A DNA stretch of 64,000 bases from Polyodon spathula (GCF_017654505.1 NC_054536.1:94590560-94654559), one strand, 5' to 3'; shown: positions 47,468 through 59,464, numbered from the stretch's first letter. Numbers and translations: made by a program. The notes: a model not told the origin generated them from the sequence alone.

Positions 47468-48210
47468 TTGTCTAATCTCCATTTGTGACCCCTGGTCCTT
47501 GTTTCTTTTTTCAGGTCAAAAAAGTCCCTTGGGTCGACATTGTCAATACCTTTTAGAATTCTGAATGCTTGAATTAGGTTGCCGCTTAGTCTTCTTTGTT
47601 CAAGACTGAACAGATTCACTTCTTTTAGCCTGTCTGCATATGACATGCCTTTTAAACCCGGAATAATTCTGGTCGCTCTTCTTTGCACTCTTTCTAGAGC
47701 AGCAATATCTTTTTTATAGCGAGGTGACCAGAACTGAACACAATATTCAAGATGAGGTCTTACTAGTGCATTGTACAGTTTTAACATTACTTCCCTTGAT
47801 TTAAATTCAACACTTTTCACAATGTATCCGAGCATCTTGTTAGCCTTTTTTATATCTTCCCCACATTGTCTAGATGAAGACATTTCTGAGTCGACAAAAA
47901 CTCCTAGGTCTTTTTCATAGATTCCTTCTCCAATTTCAGTATCTCCCATATGATATTTATAATGTACATTTGTATTTCCTGCGTGCAGTACCTTAAACTT
48001 TTCTCTATTAAATGTCATTTGCTATGTGTCAGCCCAGTTTTGAATCTTGTCTAGATCATTTTGAATGACCTTTGCTGCTGCAACAGTGTTTGCCACTCCT
48101 CCTATTTATGTGTTGTCTGCAAATTTAACAAGTTTGCTTACTATACCAGAATCTAAATCATTAATGTAGATTAGGAATAGTAGAGGACCTAATACTGATC
48201 CCTGTGGTAC
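47468..48210 (-). pseudogene. CR1-type LINE fragment, copy 3 (both ends truncated)
   Basis: This copy reaches further 5' than the other two. The minus strand begins [22 protein letters not shown] palm sequence. It continues KLVKFADNT, where the FADD-type motif has Asn for the second Asp. A stop follows, and then the long frame TFNREKFKVLHAGNTNVHY, EKDLGVFVDSEMSSSRQCGE, and on to RTRGHKWRLD. The match ends abruptly at 47468, before the 3' tail, and at 48210 it abuts a sequence forming a 29-bp inverted repeat. LINE insertions normally keep their 3' end, so this fragment did not arrive by simple retrotransposition alone. Confidence 0.85.
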
Positions 48211-48237
48211 AGATAGATTGAACAGATACATTGCTGA
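48209..48237. repeat. 29-bp perfect inverted repeat, left arm
   Basis: Pairs with 48660-48688 without mismatch. The left arm lies at the junction of the CR1-type fragment and the piggyBac-type end. Confidence 0.95.
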
Positions 48238-48314
48238 CAAGCACAAGCAGACAATCGTATATCTTTCAGACATGCAGAGTAATTTAAATTTGAAAACCTC
48301 AAACTGACTGCCGT

Positions 48315-48331
48315 GGCAGTTCTAGTGTTAA
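48315..48331 (-). repeat. piggyBac-type terminus with TTAA
   Basis: Reversed, it reads TTAACACTAGAACTGCC, followed by an inner ACGGCAG that forms a small palindrome with CTGCC. TTAA and this end pattern fit piggyBac elements. The same 17 bp recur in the same orientation at 49137-49153. Confidence 0.5.
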
Positions 48332-48439
48332 CACAGCACCCCTACACAGGTTAAAAAAGCAGCAGCAATATACAAGACATGTGTACCTGTAGTGGTAGTG
48401 CATATAGAATCATTTCAATAAGAAAACGTGTGGCTGAAA

Positions 48440-48600
48440 AATTTTGACACAATTTAAAGCCCCGGCTCGGACAATTTTAAGTGCTTATTAGAAGCTTAAT
48501 TGGTCCAATTAAGTAATTTATGGTACAGTTGGAACAAAACCCAAGAGGGACAGCGGCCCTCCAGGCCCAGGATTGGAGACCCCTGACCTAGCGGTTAATG
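48440..48600 (-). repeat. Dispersed repeat, CCTGGTCC-GGAG family, copy 3
   Basis: Reversed: CAATCCTGGGCCTGGAGGGC, then GTTTTGTTCCAACTG, then ATTACTTAATTGGACC. These correspond in order to copies at 6118 and 16409. Confidence 0.5.
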
Positions 48601-48659
48601 TTGTCTTTGGTGGTTTGGTTACTTTATGGCTATGTTTTCAGAGATTATTTTATTAATGT

Positions 48660-48688
48660 TCAGCAATGTATCTGTTCAATCTATCTGT
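48660..48688. repeat. 29-bp perfect inverted repeat, right arm
   Basis: The exact reverse complement of 48209-48237. The 422 bp between the arms includes the piggyBac-type terminus at 48315 and a dispersed repeat. Confidence 0.95.
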
Positions 48689-49136
48689 TCAACTCCACCA
48701 AATAGGGGCGTTTTACCACTACACCATTGCAGAGAGGTATGTATCAGTGACTTTGTGCAACAGTACTGTCCATCAGCTAAAACACTGCCTAACACCGACA
48801 ATCTTAATCGAAAACATTTGACAGAAAATGGTGATGCTTTATTTGGTAAAATTATGGAATGCATTGATGGAAATGTCCAGTATGATTTTTGACGCGTCTC
48901 CCGATGCCCAATTCTTTTCTTTTTATGATTTCAAGGCGAGTAAACCTGGCTTGTTTTGTGCTGATGTCAAGTTCATACCTTCTGTAACATATTCCGCATG
49001 TAAAGTGTGTATACTGAGATTTCCCCCCCAATTTTTACTGATGTTTAAATTAAAAAACATTTTTAACTGATTTTAATATATGTACGATAAAAACCAGAAA
49101 TGAGGAAAATAGGAGTAAACAGAATGTATTGTAAAA
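48689..49136. other. No gene recognised
   Basis: Two overlapping frames occur (48626-48892 and 48828-49070). They show no known domain. They could be piggyBac-derived given the TTAA-bounded end at 49137, but no transposase motif was seen. Confidence 0.3.
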
Positions 49137-49153
49137 GGCAGTTCTAGTGTTAA
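49137..49153 (-). repeat. piggyBac-type terminus with TTAA, second copy
   Basis: GGCAGTTCTAGTG followed by TTAA is identical to 48315-48331 and lies 822 bp away in direct orientation. Confidence 0.5.
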
Positions 49154-49185
49154 TGAAATTTAACTTTTAGGAGTTCCACAAACAT

Positions 49186-49188
<3 letters not shown>

Positions 49189-49217
<29 letters not shown>

Positions 49218-49249
49218 AGTACTTAGTAGAAATTATATTTTATATAATT

Positions 49250-49301
<52 letters not shown>
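49189..49301. repeat. A-tract and (TG)n microsatellite
   Basis: A 28-bp A-run to 49216, then TG units at about 49253-49301. Confidence 0.96.
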
Positions 49302-49302
<1 letters not shown>

Positions 49303-49795
49303 GGAAAGGTAACCAGACAAACAAGTAGCTAATGCGCTGTGTAATTCAGAATGTGCGCGACATGTGAATTAATTTCTCTTGTTAAGTGTTTTTTATCTTC
49401 ATGGCAACGCACGAAGCTCTCCTCACGATATTCAGAGTCGTTCTTTTCCTACTTAGTAAGCAGAAACGGACATTTAAATATCCCCTCCCCGAAATGTCTA
49501 AATGCTTCTAGTACAGCGCCTTTTAGTGTCTTTTTTCTTGGGGCAGCATTTTCCTGATATTCAATGAACACGACTCTGTTTTCATCAGTAACATTTTGAA
49601 ATCTGGTCGTCAGGTTCATTAAACTGCCATTTTGTGTGCTGTGTTGAAGTCAGTTAAGATTCGCAGGCGACCTGTACATAATATACCTTATAATCTTATG
49701 GCTGTAAATAGTAAATTAATTTTCACACCAAATGCGTCGCGTCAAAGCGTCGGCGTCCGGCGTAACATAATTTTAAGAATACTATATCCAATGGA

Positions 49796-50880
49796 CAGTG
49801 TTGCCAACTATTTTTACAAAACCCAGCCCACTTCCTGAAAACCTGCCCAATCAGGAGCGTAAATTGTAACATCACAATCACCTCTGATGTTCCCCATTGT
49901 AACAAATAGCAACTACACTATTTACAATTGCAACTTTTTTGTGTTTTATGTGCTTCATTACAAGGGATCCTAGGAATCTGTTTGCTGCGGAATAATGTGG
50001 AAAAACATGGATTTTCTATGCTGTCTGAGAATTTTTTATTTTTACACTTGCAAAAACCATGCAAGGCTTTTATGGTTGTTTGGTAACCAAATCAATACAC
50101 TTCTCATACATAATCATCGACACAGGCAATGCTGCTCTAAATTTAGTAAACATACTTGTTCAATAAAACTGCTTCTGGTGAACGAGGCACACCGTCAGTG
50201 TCACAGTCACGCTGAAACAGAGCTGCAGTTTACTTCAATATCCAGTGCGTTTTTACTACTCAACAAGTGGTTTAAAGATGCCAAAAACGAGAAATCACAC
50301 CTAAGATCAGGTCAATGAGTTTAGCAATATCCATCCAGGTAACAAAGACTAACTCGAGATAAAACGAATATAAATGTTTTTATTATTATTACACAGGCAT
50401 ATTTGTAATGTGTAAATTAAAATGGTAGGCCTGTGTTTGTTTATTACTGATGAGTTTGTGGAACTTCCTTCTAATTTGAAAGTGTACCAATTAATGCTTC
50501 CTGTAAAAACTATTATTCAATAATACTGTTTGTGTATATTACAATGTGACACGGTTGGCACTTAATTTTAGCCTTTTATTTTGAGGAGTAATGTTGATAC
50601 GAATCAATCAATCATTCCTTTTCTATAATCAAGTAAAATCCTTGAGAACGAATTCACATTTGCAAATTTGTATCCCAAATTAATAATGGAAGCTTAGTGT
50701 TTTGCTTAAAAATATCGTAAATATTTTTGAACTATTCAAAATATATCCAAATGTAATACCTGCACAAATGCCAAAAACTAGTCTAAAAAAATAGGCACCT
50801 GCCCAGAGCCATTTTTTCACGTACAATACAAAAAAATATAAGCCCAACTGGGCGTGAACCCGTCCGATCTGGCAGCACTG
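49796..50880. mobile_element. hAT-type non-autonomous element with 8-bp target duplication
   Basis: The left end reads CAGTGTTGCCAAC. The reversed right end reads CAGTGCTGCCAGA. Flanking 8-bp copies are CCAATGGA (49788-49795) and CCTATGGA (50881-50888), with one mismatch. An 8-bp duplication and CAGTG ends are characteristic of hAT elements. The 1085-bp interior has a 107-codon frame at 49995 without a recognised domain, so the element appears non-autonomous. Confidence 0.65.
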
Positions 50881-50888
50881 CCTATGGA

Positions 50889-51425
50889 GTCTTTCACATT
50901 AGCTGCGTACCGCAAAAACAATGGCTATAGACTGTGTCCTATTTTTCCGTGAGCATCGGCCATAAATGTATTTCTCTAACCAAACATTCCAGCTCGCATA
51001 ATCAGCATGGCAACAACAACATGGCTGTTGATCTGGTTTCAAAGGGTGCATTTGTAAAAAGAGCTGAAAGAACGTCCGAGAAATCTCTTCAGAGTGCTTC
51101 AGAGCGTGATTTTTTTTTCTTTAGTTTTTGAACAGCCTAAAACGGTTTGAAAATTTATTTTGTCAGTGAGAACACAAAAGTTATGCTTTTCTCAATGATT
51201 GAAACACTTTTGGTAATGTTTTACAAGATCTTCAATCTGACAGTGAGGTTGAAAATGTAAGCCAGTCGTTCATGGAAAATGTAATCCTGATAGTACTATT
51301 ATTAACTATGATCATTATGCATTTGTGCTGTTTAATGGCTTTTTCTTAGACTGATATAACCGATTTTTTAAATTAATATTTGTTTTACATGAGTTTTCAA
51401 CTCTTAAGTCTAATGCGACTGTAAT
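50889..51425. other. No gene seen
   Basis: No gene or repeat family was recognised. A T-run lies near 51112. Confidence 0.4.
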
Positions 51426-51429
51426 TACT

Positions 51430-51618
51430 ACTGCTGCTCTTCAGTCCAAGGCCTCCCTAGCCAACCTAACCCCTACCCCGCCCGACAGTGCTTGGCCAAT
51501 TGTGCGGCGCCCCTCTGGGAACTCTGGTCCATGGTCGGCACGGCATAACTTGGATTCGGACCGCCAATCTCCAAGCTATAGGGCACATCCTACACTCCTA
51601 CGCCACTTGGGAGCCCAT
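51430..51618 (-). mobile_element. tRNA-derived SINE
   Basis: On the minus strand GGGCTCCCAAGTGGCGTAGG holds an A box (TGGCGTAGGAG), and GGTCCGAATCC near 51555 is a B box with one change from GGTTCGAATCC. The core continues AGAGGGGCGCCGCACAATTG and GCC, a motif I recall from fish tRNA-SINEs. The 3' tail is not recognisable. It is higher in GC than its surroundings, as expected for a SINE head. Confidence 0.65.
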
Positions 51619-51692
51619 ATTTTATAGTATTTTTGTACAAATTAATGTTGCATGTTTCTAATTGTTTAAAAGCCTATATATATATATATATA

Positions 51693-53263
51693 CAGCTCTG
51701 GAATAAATTGAGACCACTGCAAAATGATCAGTTTCTCTGGTTTTACTATTTTAGGTATGTGTTTGGGTAAAATGAACATCTTTGTTTTATTCTATAAACT
51801 ACTGACAACATTTCTCCCAAATTCCAAATACAAATATTGTCATTTAGAGCATTTATTTGCAGAAAATGACAACTGGTCAAAATAACAAAAAAGATGCAGT
51901 TTTGTCAGACCTCGAATAATGCAAAGAAAATAAGTTCATATTCATTTTAAAACAACGCAATACTAATGTTTTAACTTAGGAAGAGTTCAGAAATCAATAT
52001 TTGGTGGAATAACCCTGATTTTCAAGCACAGCTTTCATGCGTCTTGGCATACTCTCCACCAGTCTTTCACATTGATGTTGGGTGACTTTATGCCACTCCT
52101 GGCGCAAAAATTCAAGCAGCTCAGCTTTGTTTGATGGCTTGTGACCATCCATCTTCCTCTTGATCACATTCCAGAGGTTTTCAATGGGGTTCAGGTCTGG
52201 AGATTGGGCTGGCCATGACAGGGTCTTGATCTGGTGGTCCTCCATTCACACCTTGATTGACCTGGCTGTGTGACATGGAGCATTGTCCTGCTGGAAAAAC
52301 CAATCCTCAGAGCTGGGGAACATTGTCAGAGCAGAAGGAAACAAGTTTTCTTCCAGGACGACCTTGTACTTGGCTTGATTCATGCGTCCTTCACAAAGAC
52401 AAATCTGCCCGATTCCAGCCTTGCTGAAGCACCCCCAGATCATCACCAATCCTCCACCACATTTCACAGTGGGTGCGAGACACTATGGCTTGTAGGCCTC
52501 TCTAGGTCTCTGTCTAACCATTATGACCTTACTTCAGTCCTCTACGGTCCAATCCTTATGGTCTTTTGCGAACCTCAGCCTGGCTTTTCTTTGCTTATTA
52601 TTGTTGAAGGGCTTTATTCTAGCTTTGCATGACTTCAGCCCTGCCCCTATGAGCCTGTTTCGAACCGTCCTCGCCGTGCACTTCACCCCAGCTGCCGTTT
52701 GCCATTCTTTTTGTAGGTCACTTGATGTCATCCTACAGTTGCTGAGTGACATTCAAATGAGTTGCCGGTCATCCCGGTCAGTGGAGAGTCGTTTTCGCCC
52801 TCTGCCGGTCTGTAGCTTTGTTATCCCCAATTTGTGCTGCTTGACCTTGTTCTTATGAACCGCTATCTTTGAAATTTTAAGGATGGAAGCAACCCAATGC
52901 TCACTGTATCCCTTTGCCAGTAAAGCCAGAATTGAACCCTTCTTTTCCTCACTCAAAACTTTCCTTTTCAACTCTTTGGGCATCGTCAATAGTTATTTTT
53001 TTATTCCAATTACTACTAGCAGTGTTTTGCCATCCAGCTGGTCCTATTGCAAGAGGATAGTGATGACCACAGCAGTGATTTTTATACTTTTCCTCGTTAA
53101 ATAAGATTTGGTTCAGGTGATCCGCTAATCAGTACCTCATTCAGTAGAATGAGGTGTGCCTGTGTTGGAATTCAACAGACACTGGAATGGAATGGCTGCC
53201 ATACATGTAGAGATGCTGATTTAAGAAAAATTTGCAGTGGTCTCTTAATTTTTTCCAGAGCTG
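51693..53263 (-). mobile_element. Tc1 family E element, complete
   Basis: The termini CAGCTCTGGAATAAATTGAG and, reversed, CAGCTCTGGAAAAAATTAAG enclose 1571 bp. TA lies on both sides, and both flanks are (TA)n runs. One transposase gene spans the middle. Confidence 0.93.
51994..52989 (-). pseudogene. Tc1 family E transposase, single frame with stops
   Basis: One reading phase runs the whole length, from MTMPKELKRKVLSEEKKGSI at 52989 to NQGYSTKY at 51994, with four in-frame stops. Several stops sit where Trp or Arg is expected, consistent with G-to-A or CpG decay. The N-terminus has the first helix and TGRGRKRLSTDRD, the linker. After RLRFAKDHKDWTVED an in-frame deletion of about 17 residues removes the WSDES segment and with it the first catalytic Asp. 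The second Asp (WFFQQDNAPCHTA) and the Glu ([15 protein letters not shown]) remain. The deletion alone would abolish transposition. Confidence 0.9.

Positions 53264-53327
<64 letters not shown>
53264..53327. repeat. (TA)n microsatellite
   Basis: A TA run directly adjoining the right end of the family E Tc1 element. Confidence 0.97.
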
Positions 53328-53333
<6 letters not shown>

Positions 53334-56300
53334 TACGTAAAGTATATTTCCAAAAAGCCCCATATATTCCAAATTTTCCCCCATTAAATTATTTCCCATA
53401 AAAAGTAAACATAATGATATTCCTGTAATAGCCAATGCTTTCTAGGTATATTTTGTGTCTCCTAGGATTCCCAGTATTTACAGTTAAAATGATGAATTGC
53501 ACATGTCAAAGCAAGCAGAAAGGGCCTCGGTTGCACAGTGTTCTGAGGATGAAACATGTTCATTGGGACAGTGTAAATGAGCCTGCTGCGAGTGCAGAGA
53601 AAGTGGAGCAGTACCCTGGGCAGTAATTTAGCAGTGAGTTGAGGGGAAGCTCTCACAAAAAGGAAGGTTTGGCTGTAGGGATCGAAGCAGGACTGCTCCT
53701 CTGCTGAAATCTGTATGTATGGGACACATAATAAGGTCTATTTCTCAAACTCCAGATTCAGTAAAGCTCATAAACGATAAAGAAAAGAAAAAAAAACTAC
53801 TGAGAGTAGAACATAGCTAAAAAAAAAAAACCTTCAATGTTGTGATGTTCGTTTCTATAAGGTTAATGTTCCAAGAAAACAGATGCCTTGGATATTATTT
53901 TTTTAACAGTTGCAGTATATTGTATTATTACAGATCAATTACAAAGAACAGCAAATAAAAAGAAGATATAGGATAATGGTTACAATGTCCAACCAAAAAC
54001 AAAAGAACAATGATGTGATTAAATAGGATATTAACTCCATTTATTTTTAAGCTCTATGGCGTATTTTCATGATTTATGATTCAATATTTCATCTCTATCA
54101 TCTATGTTCTTTATACATTGATTGATTCTCCTCTAATGAAATCTTTATGGATTCATTACTTTAATGGATGTCTAAATTAGTCAATCCTGTTTCTTTTATT
54201 TTCATTCTGTAGTTAATCAGTAGGAGGTGTCCCATTTGATCAATTTATGAAATTGATTACCATGGGGCTCTGCTTGCATACTTAGTAACACAGGCTAAAA
54301 ACTGAAACATGTAACGTTAACTTCCAGCTGAACTAGCCATGCACATACATGACTTTTCTATGGTACATATACTGCATTGCATGCTAGAAGTGGAATTTTA
54401 ACAAGGTTTCTGGATTTTTCAGATAAAAAAGCTATTTGTTGGCAAATTACTTTGCAAGCAACATATGACTACAGGGAACAAATCAGCCATTGTGTTTACT
54501 CCAGTCTTTAAGTCATATTTGAGATGAAAAAGAAAACCTTGCGTTCTGAAGGGACTTTAATAGTTGTTTTGGTTCTAGTTTTGTAAAATAAAAAAAAAGA
54601 GAAATAAATAAAAATAGCTGGTGTTTTCTCTTTTTAAAACAATAGTTAATACAAGAATAGAAAAAAGAAACATGCTCCATTGTCTTTATTGTATTTCACA
54701 GCAGAATAAAGCAAGTAACTTATCTTAATATGTAAATAGCTTTCTCACAACTGTATGGAGCAATCCTGTGATGACTGTCTATCAATACCAGTACTGGTGG
54801 GTTGGAGTGACAGTCTCATGTGGACTGGTATGTGGTTGTTATAAAACAGATATGAGGTGTATAAAAAGTGGGAATGAGGTCATTAAAAGCAACTAGTGTT
54901 GTCATGGTGGAGCTTTCATATGAGTCTTGGCCAATCAGAGCACTCTGTTTATCATGACACTTTTGAAAGATATATTGCGTGTATGTGCCATGTCCAACAA
55001 CTACTATACGAGTAATGAATTGGAATGAACATTTTGTCTGAATTTTTGTGTATTAGACAACTTTCAAGGCCTTTTCAATGACCCATGGTGATAGAGCTCT
55101 GTCGTTTATAATGAATATTGATTTTTTTTTTTGTTGTCAGTGTGTGAAAAATATGAAGCATATCAGCCATGGAAGACTTCACATGTTTCCTGAGCCCTGT
55201 ATTATTGTCCACAACCATTACTTTTAATTTGATCAATAGACGCCCTTTGATGTACTGAAGTTTGGTTCTGTCCTTCAATCACCAATAGTAGCCAAAATAA
55301 ACACCCAGGCACTGTTGCAATTTGTAGAGTTAGTGGAGATATCATGGATTATCTTCATATAAATAAAATAAAGGAATATTCCATGTTTGATAACAGTAAT
55401 CAATAATACTGGAAGTGTTGAGAAACAATTGCTATCCCAAAAGTCAGTAAGTGGTGGGTCTGGTGCTTTTTCTTGGGTTTTACTTGATTGATTCATTGAT
55501 ATCAAATCGTTAAAAAGTAAATTTAACTCAAGTCTGCCTTTTTTGGAAATATAATCATAATGGCAAATGCAATAACTTTTGAACAGTCAGTTTAATAACA
55601 CTTACAATATATTTTCAATGCATTGTGGCCACAGGAAGAATGTTTTCTAAGCGAAGACAACAATGATCTCAACATGTAAAACAAATGGATAATTGTAAAC
55701 AGAATGGAACGAAAGCAAGTCTCTGATTGGCTGAGAAGCAGTTACTGAGTTAGAACCAAGCACTGAATTAGACAACTTCAATGTCTCCATTAGTTCTGCC
55801 TGGGAGCTACATTCAAATTCCTTTTTTTTTTTTTTTTTTAAGATAAATTAGTGTGCAACTTTACTAGACCCCATTGCTTCTGTAGTTCAGCAGTGTGCAC
55901 ATGTATTAGAACACCCCATTGCTTTTGGAGTTTTGATGTTGTGCTTATGAAATCAAACCACTGTATCTGAAAATCTTGGAAACTTTTCACAATAGGCAAA
56001 TTAGTGATTGACTAATTTAATTGATGACTTTAAGCCACACTTTTTAGAAGTTGTTTAAGGTGCCTAATTAAAGCACAAAGTGGTGTAATAGAGTGCCTAT
56101 TGTTTCTATATCACTGATTACTGACGGAAAATTGAAATTCTCACATGCAAAGGATTTCATGCAGTTAGGTATATAAAAGATATAAATGACAAATCTTCTG
56201 TTGTTCTAATACATTTGCACACTACTTACTGCAAACAAATATGTTCAATTACAGGAAAATACAACCTCTTTATATAAAGTTCCAGTACAGTGCACCCTCA

Positions 56301-57271
56301 ATATTTTACGATTACACCACGTTGGCAGTAAATTGTACTAACCCAAAAGTACTACATTTTGCTGTATAAAAACCCTTAACTGTTTCCAGTATTTCACAAA
56401 TTGATGTGTTAGTCATATAACAAACTAAAGAGGGACGACTGGACAATCCAGTGGATTATTAAAATGATAGACCCACCCTAATTAGAACATGCTGTACTGA
56501 CGGCCTGTCTGTGAAATGCATAACACGCATTTAATAATGTGGAAATACTAAATCAGATTATATTTTACATGAGCATAAGACCTGTGTCTGTAAGAACAAA
56601 TCTTTTGAAGGCTTGATTTAAATTATACCTATTTCAATAATTTCAGTTCAGAATCGTGTATTGTGCCAAGACCAGGTTTAGAATGTCCTCCAGAGGTCTC
56701 CTCAGCATACATCAAAGGCTCAGCATCCTCTTACCCTGCTGACAGCAGAGGATTTATTATTTACAGAGTGGAGGGAAGTTTGAATGGCCAGTGCTGAGAA
56801 TCCAGCTCGCACCTCATCCTTCGTTATGAACAGAGCAACCCCCCTCCCTCTCTCCTGATTTCTTTCTCTTTTATTTATTTATTTCATCTCTGTCTCTCCA
56901 GTGTTTTCCAGACCATACAATTGTCTCTCATAAATTAAAATTGCAGTCAACATCCATTTTTTTTTAAATATTGGTTTAAGCATAACAAAGATTTACTGTC
57001 TTTGGACATTTGACCCTTCTGCACCATGCTTGGAATACTGCACTGAGGACAGCTGAAACTGCACTTTATCTTTATTCACAATGGCTGTGTTTACAATGAC
57101 TTCTAGCAAGCCAGAACAGTACTGCACGTTATCATCCCATAATGCACTGCATCAGGGGTTCATCTGGAAACAAAAAGGTACCGGAGCTTCAGATGTTTTT
57201 AAATAGAAACCAGAATAGTGTTTTAAACTTGAGTTTTAGTAAAGGGGATGTGACGCTGCCACTATCTGAAC
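53328..57271. other. No gene seen
   Basis: About 4 kb of AT-rich DNA without recognised genes, transposon ends or tandem arrays. The stretch at 56640-56830 has balanced composition and could be a conserved non-coding element, but nothing in the sequence alone shows it. T-tracts lie near 55820. Confidence 0.4.
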
Positions 57272-57425
57272 ATTAGAAAACAAGAAGAATATGAGTAAAG
57301 TATAGTCTGTGCCCTTTACACCCTGGGTTCTTCCTTAACTCTTAACATTGAAAACAAGCAGAATATATTTGAATGAGTAAAGTATAGTCTGTGCTCTTTA
57401 AACCCTGGGTTCTCCATTAACTCTT
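57272..57425. repeat. Imperfect tandem duplication, about 75-80 bp
   Basis: GAGTAAAGTATAGTCTGTGC followed by CTTTA-ACCCTGGGTTCT occurs twice, with small differences, just before the 49-bp array. Confidence 0.85.
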
Positions 57426-57519
57426 TCATTTTGTAATCATACAAGTGTGGCAATATTCCTTTCATAATTCTGTAAAATACAAAGTTGCACTCTTGTTTTT
57501 TACTCCTGTGTGGAAAACA

Positions 57520-57966
57520 AGAGAATGAACCAGGCTCTTTTCAACCCATTACTCTGAGAACATGTGCAAGAGAATGAACCGGGCTCTTTTCAACCCATTA
57601 CTCTGAGAACATGTGCAAGAGAATGAACCGGGCTCTTTTCAACCCATTACTCTGAGAACATGTGCAAGAGAATGAACCAGGCTCTTTTCAACCCATTACT
57701 CTGAGAACATGTGCAAGAGAATGAACCAGGCTCTTTTCAACCCATTACTCTGAGAACATGTGCAAGAGAATGAACCAGGCTCTTTTCAACCCATTACTCT
57801 GAGAACATGTGCAAGAGAATGAACCAGGCTCTTTTCAACCCATTACTCTTAAGAACGTGTGCAAGAGAATGAACCAGGCTCTTTTCAACCCAGTACTCTT
57901 AAGAACGTGTGCAAGAGAATGAACCAGGCTCTTTTCAACCCAGTACTCTTAAGAACGTGTGCAAGG
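57520..57966. repeat. Minisatellite, nine copies of a 49-50 bp unit
   Basis: The unit is GAGAATGAACCAGGCTCTTT followed by TCAACCCATTACTCTGAGAA and CATGTGCAA. Copies 2 and 3 have CCGGG. The last three have CTTAAGAACGTG and are one base longer. Variants cluster along the array. Confidence 0.96.
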
Positions 57967-58528
57967 GTCCAAGAAGTTACATTACTCTTTAGGAAAGAAT
58001 CCGTGGCTATATAATAAAAAAAAGATATCATTCAAAACTGAAGTACAAACATTTTAGGACAAAGCTTCCATCAGCTCAACTGTTACAATTCAACTTAGAC
58101 TGTGGTTATCTTAGCTTGCAACAAAGCAATCTTGTGCTGGCCACAAGCTTATCACCTAGAAACAGTGCAATCACCTAATCGATCATAACAAAAAAATCCT
58201 TCTTCCAAGAAACTGAGCAATCCAATATGATATGCAATCAGAAATATTTTGAGACAACTTTTGCCATCCTTTTGAATACCATCTAGACTTACTGGAATAA
58301 CACCCTTCAGTGTCAGCAATATAGCTGATATCTACAATAGAGCAGCTTGTATTGTTTTAAGAGGATTCAAATATCAATGGTTTTGCATGTTAATGAGAAC
58401 AGTGATTGAATACCTTTTCATCCTGTTCTCAATATCGAGATCTTAAGCAGTTTAGGCATAGCACTGTTTACCTCCTATTTATCAATATATATATCTATAG
58501 TGAGTGTACAGGTATTTCTTATGCTGGA
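57967..58528. other. No gene seen
   Basis: No gene or repeat was recognised. Confidence 0.4.
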
Positions 58529-58530
58529 AA

Positions 58531-58580
<50 letters not shown>
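58529..58580. repeat. (ATT)n microsatellite
   Basis: About 17 perfect ATT units. Confidence 0.97.
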
Positions 58581-59259
58581 GTTGTTAGTAGTATATAAAA
58601 GGCAGAACAGAAAACCCAATATGAAATATTGCAGCCAATGATCTACAGTAGCTGAGTACTACTTTCCAGAGCCACAATGATACTGGGTGGAGGAGAGTCC
58701 CATGTGCTCAGTCATGACTCTTCACATTCATACACACTTCTGACAAGAGGCTTCCTGGATTGAAAATGGGAACTTCCCCGCTGCCGCCTTGGTTTTAATG
58801 TTCATTTCTGCTAAGTTGTGCGTTTTAGGTGAAGTATGTAAAGAAAAAAGAATAGCCTTGTTTGTTTTTCTTATTAAAAAAAAGTTACTGTACTTGAGTT
58901 TCGTCTGTCTTCTAAATGTAGGGAACACTGCCACTCTCTTAGAACTTCAAGTATCATTTTAGCCAAACAACTTACTAGTTTCAAGCCATTGGCTTGCCAT
59001 TGATAGTAATATGACATTATTTTACAATTCCTACAAGCAGGTTCTATCATATGGGCTAGATACTTTATTTATTTATTTTTAGCAAGGCACATGTGTTTAT
59101 TTATTTTTAAATCTTCGCTCATCTAAATCATATAAAGTTCTTTTTTACACCGAATGACATCATGGAGATTACCGCTGTATAACAGTACAGTATAAGTTTT
59201 GTAATTTTTACTTGTTAGAATGATTACAATCACAATCCACACACTAGATAAACACACAT
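58581..59259. other. No gene seen
   Basis: AT-rich sequence without recognisable features. Confidence 0.4.
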
Positions 59260-59380
59260 ACATTCTCTCTCACACACACACACGCACATACACACACTAA
59301 ATACATTCTCTCACACACACAGACTAGATAATACACATACATTCTCTCACACACTCACACACTAGATAAACACACATACA

Positions 59381-59463
<83 letters not shown>
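59260..59463. repeat. (CA)n and (CT)n compound microsatellite
   Basis: ACACAC-TCTCTC blocks repeat as ACTAGATAA-ACACATACA-TTCTCTCAC units, followed by about 68 bp of pure CT at 59383-59451. Confidence 0.95.

Positions 59464-59464
<1 letters not shown>

Noticed and set aside
48626..49070. Possible piggyBac transposase core between the two TTAA ends
   Set aside because: Neither strand shows the transposase catalytic motifs; only the ends and a distant Cys-rich C-terminus are recognisable.
56640..56830. Conserved non-coding element
   Set aside because: Composition only; conservation cannot be judged from one sequence.
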